From Ch128b sp964527925 (GTDB lineage Bacteria > Bacteroidota > Ignavibacteria > Ch128b): DNA of 64,000 nucleotides. The position numbers and the translations under genes were made by a program. Below the pieces are notes generated by a model. It was not told the origin of the DNA. It worked only from the letters and a program-made list of their open reading frames with translations, and did not search any database. Below, piece after piece: positions 43,455-53,076 of the stretch. The stretch is taken from contig CAZGQO010000011.1 of the NCBI GenBank assembly GCA_964527925.1, positions 37,664-101,663 on the forward strand, in the 5' to 3' direction. Position 1 is the first letter of the stretch; every line of letters starts with the position of its first letter.

Positions 43455-44639
43455 ATGAAAGTATTAATAGCCGACAAGTTTCCAGAAAAATACATCGAGG
43501 AATTAAAATCCTTAGACCTCGAAGTAATCTATAATCCCAAACTTAGTGAAAATGATTTACCAGAAGCTGCAAAAGAAGTCGATATTCTCGTTGTGCGTTC
43601 TACAGTTGTAAACGAAAAAACAATTTATGAAAGTAAAAATCTTTCATTAATTGTTCGAGCTGGTGCTGGTGTAAATAATATTGCAATTTCAGCAGCAAAT
43701 AAAAAAGGAATTTATGTGAGTAATTGCCCAGGTAAAAATTCAATTGCTGTTGCAGAATTAACAATTGGATTGATGATAGCTCTTGATAGATGGATTCCAG
43801 ATAATGTGATTGATTTCCGTAATGGAATCTGGAATAAAGATAAATATTCTAAAGCTCAGGGATTATATGGACGTACACTTGGAATTATTGGAGTAGGTAA
43901 TATCGGAAAAGAGGTTGCAAAAAGAGCGCTTGCACTCGGAATGAATGTTTATGGAAAAGATATTTCACGCATTGAAGGTGTTGCAATAAAAGATTTTTCT
44001 GAAATGGATCAATTACTTCCAATGTGTGATGTTGTATCTGTCCATTTACCACTTACTGATCAAACAAGAAATTTATTTGATCAGAAAATGTTCAGCTATA
44101 TGAAAGATGGTGCTTTGTTTATAAATACCTCAAGAGCTGAGATTGTTGATGAAGATGCTCTCTTATGGGCAGTTGAAAATAAAAAAATCAGATCAGCTCT
44201 TGATGTATTTCGTGATGAGCCTGAAGGAAAATCTGGAACAGTTTCTTCTAAATTACAATCGAATCCAAACATTTATGTAACTCACCACATTGGAGCTTCA
44301 ACCGAACAAGCTCAAAACGCAGTCGCTGAAGAAACAGTCAGAATTATTAAAGAATATCTAACAAGCGGAGTAATTGCTCATTGGGTCAACAGAGCAAGAG
44401 TAACTGATGCAAAATATCAACTTGTTGTAAAACACTATGACAAACCTGGTGTACTTGCTTCAGTTTTAAATGTAATTCGTGAAGCTAATATTAACATCGA
44501 AGAAATTGAAAATGTAATTTTTGAAGGTGGACTTGTAGCGTGCTGCACAATGAAATTGAAAAATCCATTGCCTCAGGAATTATTGAATGTGATTAAATCA
44601 AACGAAAATGTTTTAAGTGTATCTCATGTAGCAATTTAA
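43455..44639 (+). CDS. serA: D-3-phosphoglycerate dehydrogenase-like 2-hydroxyacid dehydrogenase with ACT domain
   Basis: A D-isomer-specific 2-hydroxyacid dehydrogenase of 394 residues. It has the NAD-binding Rossmann motif GRTLGIIGVGNIGKEVAKRA, the substrate Arg in FINTSRAEIVDEDAL, the catalytic Glu region DVFRDEP and the His in THHIGASTEQAQ. A C-terminal ACT domain (about 320-394, YDKPGVLASVLNVIREANINIEEI) supports 3-phosphoglycerate dehydrogenase with serine feedback. GGGAGG precedes the ATG. A bidirectional terminator follows. Confidence 0.88.
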   Translation: MKVLIADKFPEKYIEELKSLDLEVIYNPKLSENDLPEAAKEVDILVVRSTVVNEKTIYESKNLSLIVRAGAGVNNIAISAANKKGIYVSNCPGKNSIAVAELTIGLMIALDRWIPDNVIDFRNGIWNKDKYSKAQGLYGRTLGIIGVGNIGKEVAKRALALGMNVYGKDISRIEGVAIKDFSEMDQLLPMCDVVSVHLPLTDQTRNLFDQKMFSYMKDGALFINTSRAEIVDEDALLWAVENKKIRSALDVFRDEPEGKSGTVSSKLQSNPNIYVTHHIGASTEQAQNAVAEETVRIIKEYLTSGVIAHWVNRARVTDAKYQLVVKHYDKPGVLASVLNVIREANINIEEIENVIFEGGLVACCTMKLKNPLPQELLNVIKSNENVLSVSHVAI

Positions 44640-44663
44640 TTATACATCCCGGCTTTAAAATTA

Positions 44664-44690
44664 AAAAGGCTGTCAGTTAGACAGCCTTCT
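44664..44690. terminator. Bidirectional intrinsic terminator between serA and rplS
   Basis: AAGGCTGTC (44666-44674), a 5-base loop, then GACAGCCTT (44680-44688). It is flanked by CTTTATT on the right and AAAATTAAAAA on the left. It ends both the serA transcript and the converging rplS transcript. Confidence 0.85.
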
Positions 44691-44708
44691 TTATTATCTA
44701 CTAAAAAT

Positions 44709-45047
44709 TTATTTACTTTTGATTTTTGCTGCTTTACCAGAAAGTTTTCTTAGATAATACAATTTTGCTCTTCTTACTTTACCTTCACGAATCACTTCTA
44801 TTTTTGCAATTCTTGGAGAGTGCATTGGAAAAATTCTCTCTACTCCAACTCCATCAGAAATTTTTCTTACGACAAAAGTCTGATCTACACCACTTCCTCT
44901 AATTGAGATTACATCCCCTTCAAATTGTTGAATTCTTTCTTTATCACCCTCAATAACTTTAAAGTGAACATTAATTCGATCGCCAGGTTTGAACTTGGGG
45001 AGATCAGTTCTAACCTGCATTTGTTGTACTTGGTCTAATTTATTCAT
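44709..45047 (-). CDS. rplS: 50S ribosomal protein L19
   Basis: A large-subunit ribosomal protein of 112 residues: LPKFKPGDRINVHFKVIEGDKERIQQFEGDVI (read in parts), the VRKISDGVGVERIFPMHSP core and the basic RRAKLYYLRKLSGKAAKI C-terminus. It is the final gene of the rpsP-khpA-rimM-trmD-rplS cluster, 24 bases after trmD, and is followed by a terminator. Confidence 0.98.
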   Translation of the reverse strand: MNKLDQVQQMQVRTDLPKFKPGDRINVHFKVIEGDKERIQQFEGDVISIRGSGVDQTFVVRKISDGVGVERIFPMHSPRIAKIEVIREGKVRRAKLYYLRKLSGKAAKIKSK

Positions 45048-45071
45048 TTTATCATCTCCATTAAATTTTTT

Positions 45072-45722
45072 TCAATTTTTTGATGAAAATTTTTCTTTCC
45101 ATTCTCTAATTTTATTATGATCACCTGAAAGCAAAACATCTGGTACTTTAAGACCTTCAAAAACTTGTGGTCTTGTGTAAATTGGCGGTTCCAGATAATC
45201 ATCCTCAATGAACGAATCGGTTAAGGCAGATTCACTATCACCAATTGCTCCTGGCAATAATCGTGTAACGGCATCAACAATCACAAGGGCGGGAAGTTCT
45301 CCACCGCTTAACACAAATTTTCCAATTGAAATTTCTTTTGCATTCAAAATTTCTATAACTCTTTGATCGATTCCTTTATAATGTCCGCAAATTATAATCA
45401 CATTTTTTAGTAGCGAAAGTCGTTTTGCTTCATTCTGATTAAAAATTTCTCCTTTCGCAGAAGTAACAATTATCTCATCATATTCTCTTTCACTTTGCAA
45501 CTTTCTTACGCATCTGTAAATAGGTTCTGGTTTTAAAACCATTCCACTGCCACCGCCATAAGGTTTATCATCAATTTGACGATATTTGCCTTCACCGTAA
45601 TCGTGGAGATTGTGAAGATGAATTTCAACAATACCTTTATCATGAGCATGTTTAATGATGCTGTATTCTATTGGACTTCTTAATATATCAGGTACAGCTG
45701 AAATCAAATCAAATCGCATCAT
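45072..45722 (-). CDS. trmD: tRNA (guanine-N1)-methyltransferase
   Basis: It methylates G37 of tRNAs using S-adenosylmethionine. This SPOUT enzyme has DKPYGGGSGMVLKPEP, IIICGHYKGIDQRV, and IGKFVLSGGELPALVIVDAV forming the trefoil knot. About 216 residues are expected from the ATG at 45722; a second ATG follows directly at 45719. The reading from TTG 45731 is less likely. The start lies inside the end of rimM, an overlap of about 14 bases. Confidence 0.96.
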   Translation of the reverse strand: MMRFDLISAVPDILRSPIEYSIIKHAHDKGIVEIHLHNLHDYGEGKYRQIDDKPYGGGSGMVLKPEPIYRCVRKLQSEREYDEIIVTSAKGEIFNQNEAKRLSLLKNVIIICGHYKGIDQRVIEILNAKEISIGKFVLSGGELPALVIVDAVTRLLPGAIGDSESALTDSFIEDDYLEPPIYTRPQVFEGLKVPDVLLSGDHNKIREWKEKFSSKN

Positions 45723-46224
45723 TTGAATCAAAAAACCCTTCGTAATTTTTTATTCTGATATAACCTTCTTTAAGATTTATTTCTTCAACAAAATCTTTCA
45801 AAAATGGATAAAAAACTTTTTTATTATTTACTAACTCAATTTCAAAAACATCATTTGACACAAGTCGAATCACATCAACAATTTTCCCGATGGACTCACC
45901 ATCCTGACCCTTAACTTCCAGACCTACAAGATCATGAACATAATATTCATCTTCATCGAGCTTACGAAGATCATCATCTAAAATAAATATCTCCCTACTA
46001 ACCAGTTTTTGAGCATCGTTTATAGAGTCTACAGATTCCAGTTTTGCACAAACAAAATCTTTATGGACAAAAGAATCTTCAATCAAAAATTCAAAGAGCG
46101 AATTATCTAACTTAATTTTTAAGATTTTATTTTTATCAAATCTATCTAAAAAATCGGTATAAGGTTTGATCTTTAAATATCCTTTAATACCGTGTGTACC
46201 AATAATCTTTCCAATTAAAATCAT
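45709..46224 (-). CDS. rimM: 16S rRNA processing protein RimM
   Basis: A 30S maturation factor of 171 residues. The N-terminal RimM barrel has IGKIIGTHGIKGYLKIKPYTDFLDRF (read in parts) and the C-terminal PRC-barrel has DEYYVHDLVGLEVKGQDGESIGKI and VFYPFLKDFVEEINL. It lies between khpA and trmD, the standard order, and overlaps trmD. Confidence 0.95.
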   Translation of the reverse strand: MILIGKIIGTHGIKGYLKIKPYTDFLDRFDKNKILKIKLDNSLFEFLIEDSFVHKDFVCAKLESVDSINDAQKLVSREIFILDDDLRKLDEDEYYVHDLVGLEVKGQDGESIGKIVDVIRLVSNDVFEIELVNNKKVFYPFLKDFVEEINLKEGYIRIKNYEGFFDSNDAI

Positions 46225-46244
46225 CTATTCTTAATTTAGAGACA

Positions 46245-46481
46245 TTACTTATCAGCAATTTCAAGTAATGCTCTTTTACCATCTTTTGCAGCGACTGCAG
46301 TTAAAAGAATCCTCATTGCTTGAGCCGTTTTACCCTGTTTACCAATTACTTTACCTATATCTTGCGGTGCGACTTTCAGAGTATAAATAACCTTATTTTC
46401 AGAGACCACCTTTTCCTCGACCTGTACCCCATCTGGCTTATCGACGAGGTGTTTCGCCATAAATTCGACGAACTCTTTCAT
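46245..46481 (-). CDS. khpA: KH-domain RNA-binding protein KhpA
   Basis: A 78-residue single KH-domain protein with the GxxG-type loop in VIGKQGKTAQAMR and an N-terminal VEFMAKHLVDKPD typical of KhpA/YlqC. It is found between rpsP and rimM in many bacteria and binds RNA globally, often with KhpB. Confidence 0.94.
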   Translation of the reverse strand: MKEFVEFMAKHLVDKPDGVQVEEKVVSENKVIYTLKVAPQDIGKVIGKQGKTAQAMRILLTAVAAKDGKRALLEIADK

Positions 46482-46556
46482 TATCTATCCCTCCATATTG
46501 GGGTGCAATAAATCTAGTGCACAGGCAGAGGCAATCAAATGAATTTAGCTTCCGCC

Positions 46557-46970
46557 TTATCCTTCAGAAGCTGCACCTTTTACTTCTGACGCACTACCTT
46601 TATTTTTTTTCTTAGTTTTTGGTTTTTCTAATTCTTTTTTGAGCTTTTCTTCTTTCCTTGCTCTAAACTTAGCAAGATCTTCTTCAATTTTTTCAGGCTC
46701 AACTCTTTTTCGAATTAGATGGTACTTTAAGAGAATTCCTTCTCTTCTCAAAAGACTTCTTACAGTATCAGTAGGCTGTGCGCCATTCTTCAACCATTTA
46801 ATTGCTTTATCCTCTTTGATCACAACTTCAGGGGGATTAAGTCGAGGATTATAAGTACCAACCACTTCAATAAATTTCCCATCTCGTGGTGAACGAGAGT
46901 CAGCCGCTACTATTCTATAAAATGGTTGTTTCTTTTTACCTAATCTCTGCAGTCTTAACTTTACAGCCAA
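46557..46970 (-). CDS. rpsP: 30S ribosomal protein S16
   Basis: A small-subunit ribosomal protein of 137 residues: VKLRLQRLGKKKQPFYRIVAADSRSPRDGK (read in parts), YNPRLNPP and NGAQPTDTVRSLLRREG. A charged, low-complexity C-terminal extension of about 50 residues (KEEKLKKELEKPKTKKKNKG region) makes it longer than the usual 80-90 residues, as is common in this phylum. Confidence 0.97.
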   Translation of the reverse strand: MAVKLRLQRLGKKKQPFYRIVAADSRSPRDGKFIEVVGTYNPRLNPPEVVIKEDKAIKWLKNGAQPTDTVRSLLRREGILLKYHLIRKRVEPEKIEEDLAKFRARKEEKLKKELEKPKTKKKNKGSASEVKGAASEG

Positions 46971-46991
46971 AGTTATTCCTCCATATGATTC

Positions 46992-48317
46992 TTAGTTTAA
47001 TTTCAAATTAAAATTACGAAATGCTTTATTAAAATCCATATTGTTCATTTTCTTAATCATCTTCTGCATTTCTTCAAATTGCTTTACAAGACGATTAACT
47101 TCCTGAATGCTTGTCCCACTTCCTCGAGCAATCCTTCTTTTTCTGCTCGCATTTAAGATGCGAGGATTTCTTCTTTCTTCTTTTGTCATTGAATTGATTA
47201 TTGCCTCTACTTTTACGAACGCCTTCTCATCAATCTGGACATTTTTCTGAAGTTGTGATAATCCCGGTATTAGAGATAGAATTTGAGAAATGGAACCCAA
47301 TCGTTTAATAATTTTCAGTTGATCCCTAAAATCTTCAAAATCGAATTTATTTGATTTAATTTTTTCTTCTAACTTTTTAGCTTCCTGTTCTTCAATTGCA
47401 CTCTGAGCCTTTTCAACGAGAGTTACTATATCACCCTTGCCTAAAATTCTTGAAGCCATTCGATCAGGATGAAATACTTCTAATGCATCAAGTTTTTCAC
47501 CGATGCTTACAAACTTGATAGGTTTATTTACAACCGCACGAATTGATAAAGCACATCCGCCTCTTGCATCACCGTCTAATTTGGTGAGTACAATTCCATC
47601 ATAACTGATTTTTTCATGGAAGGCTTTTGCTGTATTTACAGCATCCTGACCGATCATTGAGTCAACTACAAAAAAGGTTTCGGTAGGATTAACTATATTT
47701 TTTATTTCGGCTATTTCATTCATCATCTCTTCATCAATGTGAAGTCGACCTGCTGTATCGATTACTATTGCGTTAAAACCATTTTGTTTCGCATAGATCA
47801 AAGATTCTTTAGCAATTTCAACGGCTGATTTGTCTACATAAAAAACTTCCACATCAATTTTTTGTCCGAGCTTCTTTAGTTGTTCTACAGCTGCCGGTCT
47901 ATAAATATCACAGGCAACAAGCAGTGGCTTTAATCCTGAGCTTTTCAAATGTCGAGCGAGCTTTGCAGCGAAAGTTGTCTTACCAGAACCCTGAAGTCCA
48001 GCAAGTAAATAAATTGAAGGTGGAGTGTTAGCAAGTATTAATGGATGAGTTTTTGAACCAAGAAGTTCAATCAACTCGTCATTAATAATTTTAATGATAA
48101 GTTGTCCAGGAGTAATTGAAGCAATTACTTCTTTTCCTAATGATTTCTTTTCTACTTTTTCAATAAATTCTTTCGCGACTTTGTAATTAACATCAGCTTC
48201 AATAAAAATTCGACGTACTTCTCTCAATGCATCTGAGATGTTCTTTTCAGTCAGCTTCCCCTGTCCACGAATTTTTTTGAAAGCTAATTCTAATTTTGAT
48301 GTTAATTCTTCAAACAT
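46992..48317 (-). CDS. ffh: Signal recognition particle protein Ffh
   Basis: The SRP54 GTPase that targets membrane proteins co-translationally. It has the N domain, the G domain with LAGLQGSGKTTFAAKLA, DTAGRLHIDEEMM and LTKLDGDARGGCALS, and the M domain with RKRRIARGSGTSIQEVNRLVKQFEEMQKM, which binds SRP RNA. The length of 441 residues is normal. It links the ATP synthase genes to the rpsP-rplS cluster on the same strand. Confidence 0.97.
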   Translation of the reverse strand: MFEELTSKLELAFKKIRGQGKLTEKNISDALREVRRIFIEADVNYKVAKEFIEKVEKKSLGKEVIASITPGQLIIKIINDELIELLGSKTHPLILANTPPSIYLLAGLQGSGKTTFAAKLARHLKSSGLKPLLVACDIYRPAAVEQLKKLGQKIDVEVFYVDKSAVEIAKESLIYAKQNGFNAIVIDTAGRLHIDEEMMNEIAEIKNIVNPTETFFVVDSMIGQDAVNTAKAFHEKISYDGIVLTKLDGDARGGCALSIRAVVNKPIKFVSIGEKLDALEVFHPDRMASRILGKGDIVTLVEKAQSAIEEQEAKKLEEKIKSNKFDFEDFRDQLKIIKRLGSISQILSLIPGLSQLQKNVQIDEKAFVKVEAIINSMTKEERRNPRILNASRKRRIARGSGTSIQEVNRLVKQFEEMQKMIKKMNNMDFNKAFRNFNLKLN

Positions 48318-48385
48318 ATTTATCTATCAGAGCTTACAAAATTACCAAATGAAAGCTTTTATAACAATTTACAGGTATGAACGAT

Positions 48386-49282
48386 TTATCCCTGTTCTTT
48401 TAGAGCATCGGCGCCAGCTACGATTTCGAGTAATTCTTTTGTGATGGCAGCCTGTCTTGCTCTATTATAAGAAAGGCTAAGAATTCTAATTAATTCTTTA
48501 GCATTTTCGGTCGCATTATCCATCGCAGTCATTCTCGCACCTTGTTCAGATGCATTCGATTCCAGAAGAATTCTCCACATCTGAACTTCTAAATATTTCG
48601 GCAAAAGAGAATTTAAAATCTTTTCTTTCTCTGGCTCATAAATAAAATCAATAATCTCGTGAAATTTTTTCGTTGATTCTGTTTCTTTCTTTTCAATCAA
48701 AATTGGTAAAATTTGGATAGTTTTGATAACCTGACTGATGACTGATTTGAATTCATTATAGACAACAATGACCTTATCCGTTTTTCCACTAACAAAATCA
48801 GCAGCTAATTTATTAATAACATTTAATGAATTTTCATAGCTCAATGAACTGAAGAAGTTCACATACTTTTCTTGAACAGGATAATTTCTTCTTGTAAAAT
48901 AATCTGCACCTTTTTTACCAATGCAAACAAGATTTAAATTCTTTGAATCAAGATAGCTTTTATATTCCGTTTTCAACAACTCTTCTGTATAGCGTAGTAA
49001 ATTAGAGTTGAAGGAACCACACAATCCTCTATCAGAAGTTACAACGACTATGGTAGTCTTTTTCGGTTCTCTTTCTTGCAAAAGAATATTCTCATAATTT
49101 TCAGAATGAGAGAATAATTGATTTAAAAGATTAGATATAGTATTTGCATACGGTCTAAAATTTAGTATAGCATCCTGGGCTCTTCTTAATCTTGCCGCAG
49201 CAACCATTTTCATAGCTTTAGTAATTTGCTGCGTGCTTTTGATACCAACTATTCTTCTTCGTATTTCTCTTAATGTTGCCAT
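48386..49282 (-). CDS. atpG: ATP synthase gamma subunit
   Basis: The central rotor stalk of F1, 298 residues. It has the conserved N-terminal TLREIRRRIVGIKSTQQITKAMKMVAAARLRRAQ (read in parts), the VVVTSDRGLCGSFN segment and the C-terminal helix MTAMDNATENAKELI...YNRARQAAITKELLEIVAGADAL. It overlaps the atpA stop by one base. atpD and atpC do not follow; ffh comes next. Confidence 0.97.
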   Translation of the reverse strand: MATLREIRRRIVGIKSTQQITKAMKMVAAARLRRAQDAILNFRPYANTISNLLNQLFSHSENYENILLQEREPKKTTIVVVTSDRGLCGSFNSNLLRYTEELLKTEYKSYLDSKNLNLVCIGKKGADYFTRRNYPVQEKYVNFFSSLSYENSLNVINKLAADFVSGKTDKVIVVYNEFKSVISQVIKTIQILPILIEKKETESTKKFHEIIDFIYEPEKEKILNSLLPKYLEVQMWRILLESNASEQGARMTAMDNATENAKELIRILSLSYNRARQAAITKELLEIVAGADALKEQG

Positions 49283-50832
49283 TAACTACTTTTCTTAAAT
49301 GATTTTAAGAATTCTTCACCAATTTGTTTTAGTCTTTCGACCAGTTTATCAGAAAGATCTTTTGTTTCGAGAATTTCGAGGAAAATATCTTTATGTTTTA
49401 ATTCGATGTATTCAAGAATTTCTTGTTCAAATCCTTTTACATCAGCAACTGGTATTTGATCTAAGTAACCAGCAGTTCCATAGAAAATAGAAACAACCTG
49501 TTTTTCAACTGGCATTGGTTTATATTGATCTTGCTTTAACAACTCAACTAATCTTTGTCCACGTCTCAATTGTTTCTGCGTTGCCTGATCAAGGTCTGAG
49601 CCGAACTTTGCGAAGGCTTCCAACTCACGATATTGTGCAAGATCGAGTCTTAATCGACCTGCAACTTTTTTCATTGCTTTAATTTGTGCATTGCCGCCAA
49701 CACGAGAGACTGAAATACCAACATTGATTGCAGGTCTCACACCAGCGTTGAATAAATTCGGTTCAAGATAAATTTGACCATCTGTAATTGAAATAACATT
49801 TGTAGGAATGTAAGCAGAAACATCACCTGCTTGAGTTTCGATAATTGGTAAAGCGGTTAAACTTCCACCACCAAGTTCATCACTTAATTTTGATGCCCTT
49901 TCAAGCAATCTGCTATGTAAATAGAAAATATCACCTGGATAAGCTTCTCTTCCCGGTGGTCTTCTCAATAATAAAGAAACCTGACGATAAGCTTGTGCAT
50001 GTTTTGATAAATCATCGTAAATAACCAATGCATGCTTACCATTATCTCTGAAAAATTCACCCAAAGTTGCGCCTGAATATGGAGCAATAAATTGCATTGG
50101 TGCTGGATCACTGGCGCTTGCAAGAATTACAGTTGTGTAATCCATTGCACCTTCTTCTTCTAATTTTGCAACAACCTGAGCAACCGAAGATCCCTTTTGA
50201 CCTATAGCAACATAAATACAATAAACTGGTTTTACACCATATTTCTTTGCTTCTTCAGTGTGAGTCCACTTTTGATTTATAATTGTATCAATAGCAATGG
50301 CTGTTTTTCCAGTTTGTCTATCACCAATGATTAATTCTCTCTGTCCTCTACCAATTGGAATCATTCCATCGATTGCCTTTAAACCAGTCTGAAGAGGTTC
50401 TTTTACTGGTTGACGATAAATTACTCCAAGAGCTTTTCTTTCAATTGGTAGATATTGATTTGTTTTGATTGGACCTTTTCCATCAAGAGGTTGACAGAGA
50501 GGATTTACAACTCTACCAAGTAATTCATCACCGACAGGGATTGAAGCGACTCTCTTGGTTCTTTTTACAATATCACCTTCTTTGATGAGAGTATCGTCAC
50601 CAAAAAGAATTGCACCCACATTATCTTCCTCAAGATTGAGGACCATTCCAAAAAATCCATTTGGAAACTCAACAAGCTCACTTGCCATCACTTTTGATAG
50701 ACCATAAATTCTAGCAATACCATCACCAACTTCGAGTACTGTACCAACATCATATACATCTACTTCAGACTCAAAACCTGATAATTCTTTTCTTAAGATT
50801 GAAGAAACTTCATCGGGACGAACTTCTGCCAT
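49282..50832 (-). CDS. atpA: ATP synthase alpha subunit
   Basis: The non-catalytic nucleotide-binding F1 subunit, 516 residues. It has Walker A GDRQTGKTAIA, LVIYDDLSKHAQAYRQVSLLLRRPPGREAYPGD (in parts) and the ISVSRVGGNAQ arginine-finger region. The N-terminus VRPDEVSSILRKEL is standard. It starts 21 bases after atpH. Confidence 0.98.
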   Translation of the reverse strand: MAEVRPDEVSSILRKELSGFESEVDVYDVGTVLEVGDGIARIYGLSKVMASELVEFPNGFFGMVLNLEEDNVGAILFGDDTLIKEGDIVKRTKRVASIPVGDELLGRVVNPLCQPLDGKGPIKTNQYLPIERKALGVIYRQPVKEPLQTGLKAIDGMIPIGRGQRELIIGDRQTGKTAIAIDTIINQKWTHTEEAKKYGVKPVYCIYVAIGQKGSSVAQVVAKLEEEGAMDYTTVILASASDPAPMQFIAPYSGATLGEFFRDNGKHALVIYDDLSKHAQAYRQVSLLLRRPPGREAYPGDIFYLHSRLLERASKLSDELGGGSLTALPIIETQAGDVSAYIPTNVISITDGQIYLEPNLFNAGVRPAINVGISVSRVGGNAQIKAMKKVAGRLRLDLAQYRELEAFAKFGSDLDQATQKQLRRGQRLVELLKQDQYKPMPVEKQVVSIFYGTAGYLDQIPVADVKGFEQEILEYIELKHKDIFLEILETKDLSDKLVERLKQIGEEFLKSFKKSS

Positions 50833-50853
50833 TGCTTTTTACCTCATTGATTT

Positions 50854-51408
50854 CTAATTAAGTTTTTCAGTTCCATATAAGAATTTTTTTCTCAATACTT
50901 CAAGCTGATGACGCAAAGATGCATCAATCATTGTATCATCTATTTGCACAATAAAACCGCCAATAAGAGATTTGTCAATTAAAAGATTAAGTCGTACAGA
51001 TTTATTTAAATTTTGTTCAAGTATTGACTTAAGTTGTTTAATTTGATTCTCATCAAGTTCAATTGCTGTCTTTACATCAACTTTTTTAACATTTTCAAAT
51101 TCATCTTTTAAAACAAAAAATCTATCGATGATACTCTCAAGTAAATCTGATCTTTGCCTTTGTATAACTAACTCACAAAACTTCAGAGAAGTATCTGATA
51201 TTTTTCCATCAAACAATTGATGAAAAATATTCTTCTTCTTTAAGGTCTTAATTATTGGACTTCTAAGTAAAAGATTTAATTCCCTCGAAAGATTAATAGT
51301 CCTTTTCACCAAATCAAGGTCAGTTGCAATCGTCTCTAATTTTTTTTCTTTAATTGCTAATTGAAGTAAAGCTTTTGCATATCTATTCGTTATCTTGATA
51401 TCAAGCAT
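50854..51408 (-). CDS. atpH: ATP synthase delta subunit
   Basis: The peripheral-stalk connector of F1, 184 residues. It has the N-terminal pattern NRYAKALLQLAIKEKK and the C-terminal GGFIVQIDDTMIDASLRHQLEVLRKKF typical of the OSCP/delta family. It starts one base after atpF. Confidence 0.94.
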   Translation of the reverse strand: MLDIKITNRYAKALLQLAIKEKKLETIATDLDLVKRTINLSRELNLLLRSPIIKTLKKKNIFHQLFDGKISDTSLKFCELVIQRQRSDLLESIIDRFFVLKDEFENVKKVDVKTAIELDENQIKQLKSILEQNLNKSVRLNLLIDKSLIGGFIVQIDDTMIDASLRHQLEVLRKKFLYGTEKLN

Positions 51409-51409
51409 T

Positions 51410-51958
51410 TTATCCCTTTGGTAAATTCTGGATTAGCTTTTCAATCAACTTTTTATGTTTCTCTTTATCGAGGGATTCTTCAAGAATTTTTTCAGCCGCT
51501 TGAATAGATAAATCAGCAACTATTTCTTTTAGTTCGCCGAGAGCTTCCTGTTTCTTGGTTTCAATTTCTTTCTTAGCAGAATCTATCATCTTTTGAGCTT
51601 CTTGATTTGCCTTTTCTAAAATTTCATTTCTCAATCTATTAGCATAATCACGGCCTTCGTTAATAATTTTCTTAACCTGTTCCTCAGCTTCGGCGATGTT
51701 TCTTTTATTTTTTTCTAGAATTTCTTCTGCTTCTCGTCTTGCCTGTTCAGCTTTTTCCAACGAAGACCTGATGGAATCTTCTCTTTCTTTTAAAGCCTGT
51801 AAAATTGGTTGCCAGGCGGTTCTCTTTAATATCACTAAAAGAATTAAGAAAGTGATTATTGTCCAAAAGATTAAACCTGGATTTACATCCAGTAAACCAC
51901 CTTTTTCACCACCGCTGTAAAGCAAGACCAGATTTATTAACCCTGGGAAGGATAACAT
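51410..51958 (-). CDS. atpF: ATP synthase b subunit
   Basis: The peripheral stator stalk, 182 residues. One N-terminal membrane helix (LIFWTIITFLILLVILKR) is followed by a long charged coiled coil (ILQALKEREDSIRSSLEKAEQARREAEEIL, in parts) to the C-terminus. It lies between atpE and atpH, the standard place. Confidence 0.94.
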   Translation of the reverse strand: MLSFPGLINLVLLYSGGEKGGLLDVNPGLIFWTIITFLILLVILKRTAWQPILQALKEREDSIRSSLEKAEQARREAEEILEKNKRNIAEAEEQVKKIINEGRDYANRLRNEILEKANQEAQKMIDSAKKEIETKKQEALGELKEIVADLSIQAAEKILEESLDKEKHKKLIEKLIQNLPKG

Positions 51959-51976
51959 AATCTAACCTTATTATTA

Positions 51977-52204
51977 TTATTTAAATGCTAAAACTATGCA
52001 AATAACCAGAGCGAAAAGAGAAACACCTTCAATAAGTGCAGCGGCAATAATCATTGATGTTCTAATATCACCTAATGCTTCTGGTTGTCTGCTACTAGCT
52101 TCCATAGCTGCGCTTGCAAGTTTTCCAATTCCAAAACCAGCACCGATAACTGTTAATGCAGCTCCAAATCCTGCTGCTAAATATGCAAATAATAATGGGT
52201 TCAT
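51977..52204 (-). CDS. atpE: ATP synthase c subunit
   Basis: The ring-forming proton carrier, 75 residues with two membrane helices and the polar loop ASSRQPEALGDIR. The ion-binding glutamate lies in IAAALIEGVSLFALV. The residue after it is Gly rather than the Ser/Thr typical of sodium-binding rings, which points to proton coupling. The inference is from the motif only. Confidence 0.96.
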   Translation of the reverse strand: MNPLLFAYLAAGFGAALTVIGAGFGIGKLASAAMEASSRQPEALGDIRTSMIIAAALIEGVSLFALVICIVLAFK

Positions 52205-52224
52205 TTTTTATTCCTCCGTTTTTG

Positions 52225-53076
52225 TTAATGTTCTTGATGAATTGCCATTCCAATAAATAATGATGATAACATTGAAAATATAAATGCTTGAATTAAGGCA
52301 ACTAATAATTCAAGCAAGTAAATAAACAAAGCAAACAAAATCGAAACTGGTGAAATAAAAGGCGTTTTTAGTATGAAAATCAAGCCAATCAATGCGAGAA
52401 TAACCACATGGCCGGCAGTCATATTTGCAAAAAGACGGATCATTAAAGCAAATGGTTTTGTAAACAATCCGAGAATTTCAACTACAAACATGATAGGTAA
52501 TAAAAAGACTGGTACTCCATGCGGTATCAATCCCTTGAAATATCCAATCACACCATTCTTCTTCATTCCAGCAAATTGAATCATAATAAAACTCAATACT
52601 GCAAGTGATGCAGTCACTGAAATATTAGAAGTTGCTGTTGCACCGTAAGGTAATAAACCAAGCAGATTACAGGTTAAGATGAAAAAGAAGATTGTTCCAA
52701 TAAAAGGTAAAAATGAAGCTACATATTTTTCCCCAATTGTAGGTGCAACAATCTCATCCCTAATAAATACAATAATCATTTCAATCAAATTAGCAACTCC
52801 CTTGGGTACTAAACTTTTTTTATAACTCTTTGCAGTTAATCTCATAACCAGGAATACAATCAAAGCAGCCAACCAGAGAAAGATTACATGTTTTGTTACA
52901 GGCAAATGAACATTTACACCGAACAAACTAAAATCAATAGTTGGTAAATGAATTACTCCGAATGGTTCAAGATCAATTACATTGCTATCAACTATATGTT
53001 CAATAATCCAGCTGCTATTTGAACCACTTTTGTGACTAACTACAGTATCTGCAAAAGATTTAGTCGTATCAAACAT
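52225..53076 (-). CDS. atpB: ATP synthase a subunit
   Basis: The membrane half-channel subunit, 283 residues. It has an N-terminal extension of about 60 residues, several membrane helices and the essential arginine in LMIRLFANMTAGH. PHGVPVFLLPIMFVVEILGLFTKPFAL precedes it. It starts at the last base of the AtpI-like gene (TAATG) and is followed by atpE. Confidence 0.95.
   Translation of the reverse strand: MFDTTKSFADTVVSHKSGSNSSWIIEHIVDSNVIDLEPFGVIHLPTIDFSLFGVNVHLPVTKHVIFLWLAALIVFLVMRLTAKSYKKSLVPKGVANLIEMIIVFIRDEIVAPTIGEKYVASFLPFIGTIFFFILTCNLLGLLPYGATATSNISVTASLAVLSFIMIQFAGMKKNGVIGYFKGLIPHGVPVFLLPIMFVVEILGLFTKPFALMIRLFANMTAGHVVILALIGLIFILKTPFISPVSILFALFIYLLELLVALIQAFIFSMLSSLFIGMAIHQEH

Noticed and set aside
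52373..52579. Opposite-strand ORFs over the ATP synthase and other conserved genes
   Set aside because: They are shadows of strongly supported genes, with no ribosome sites and no recognisable domains.
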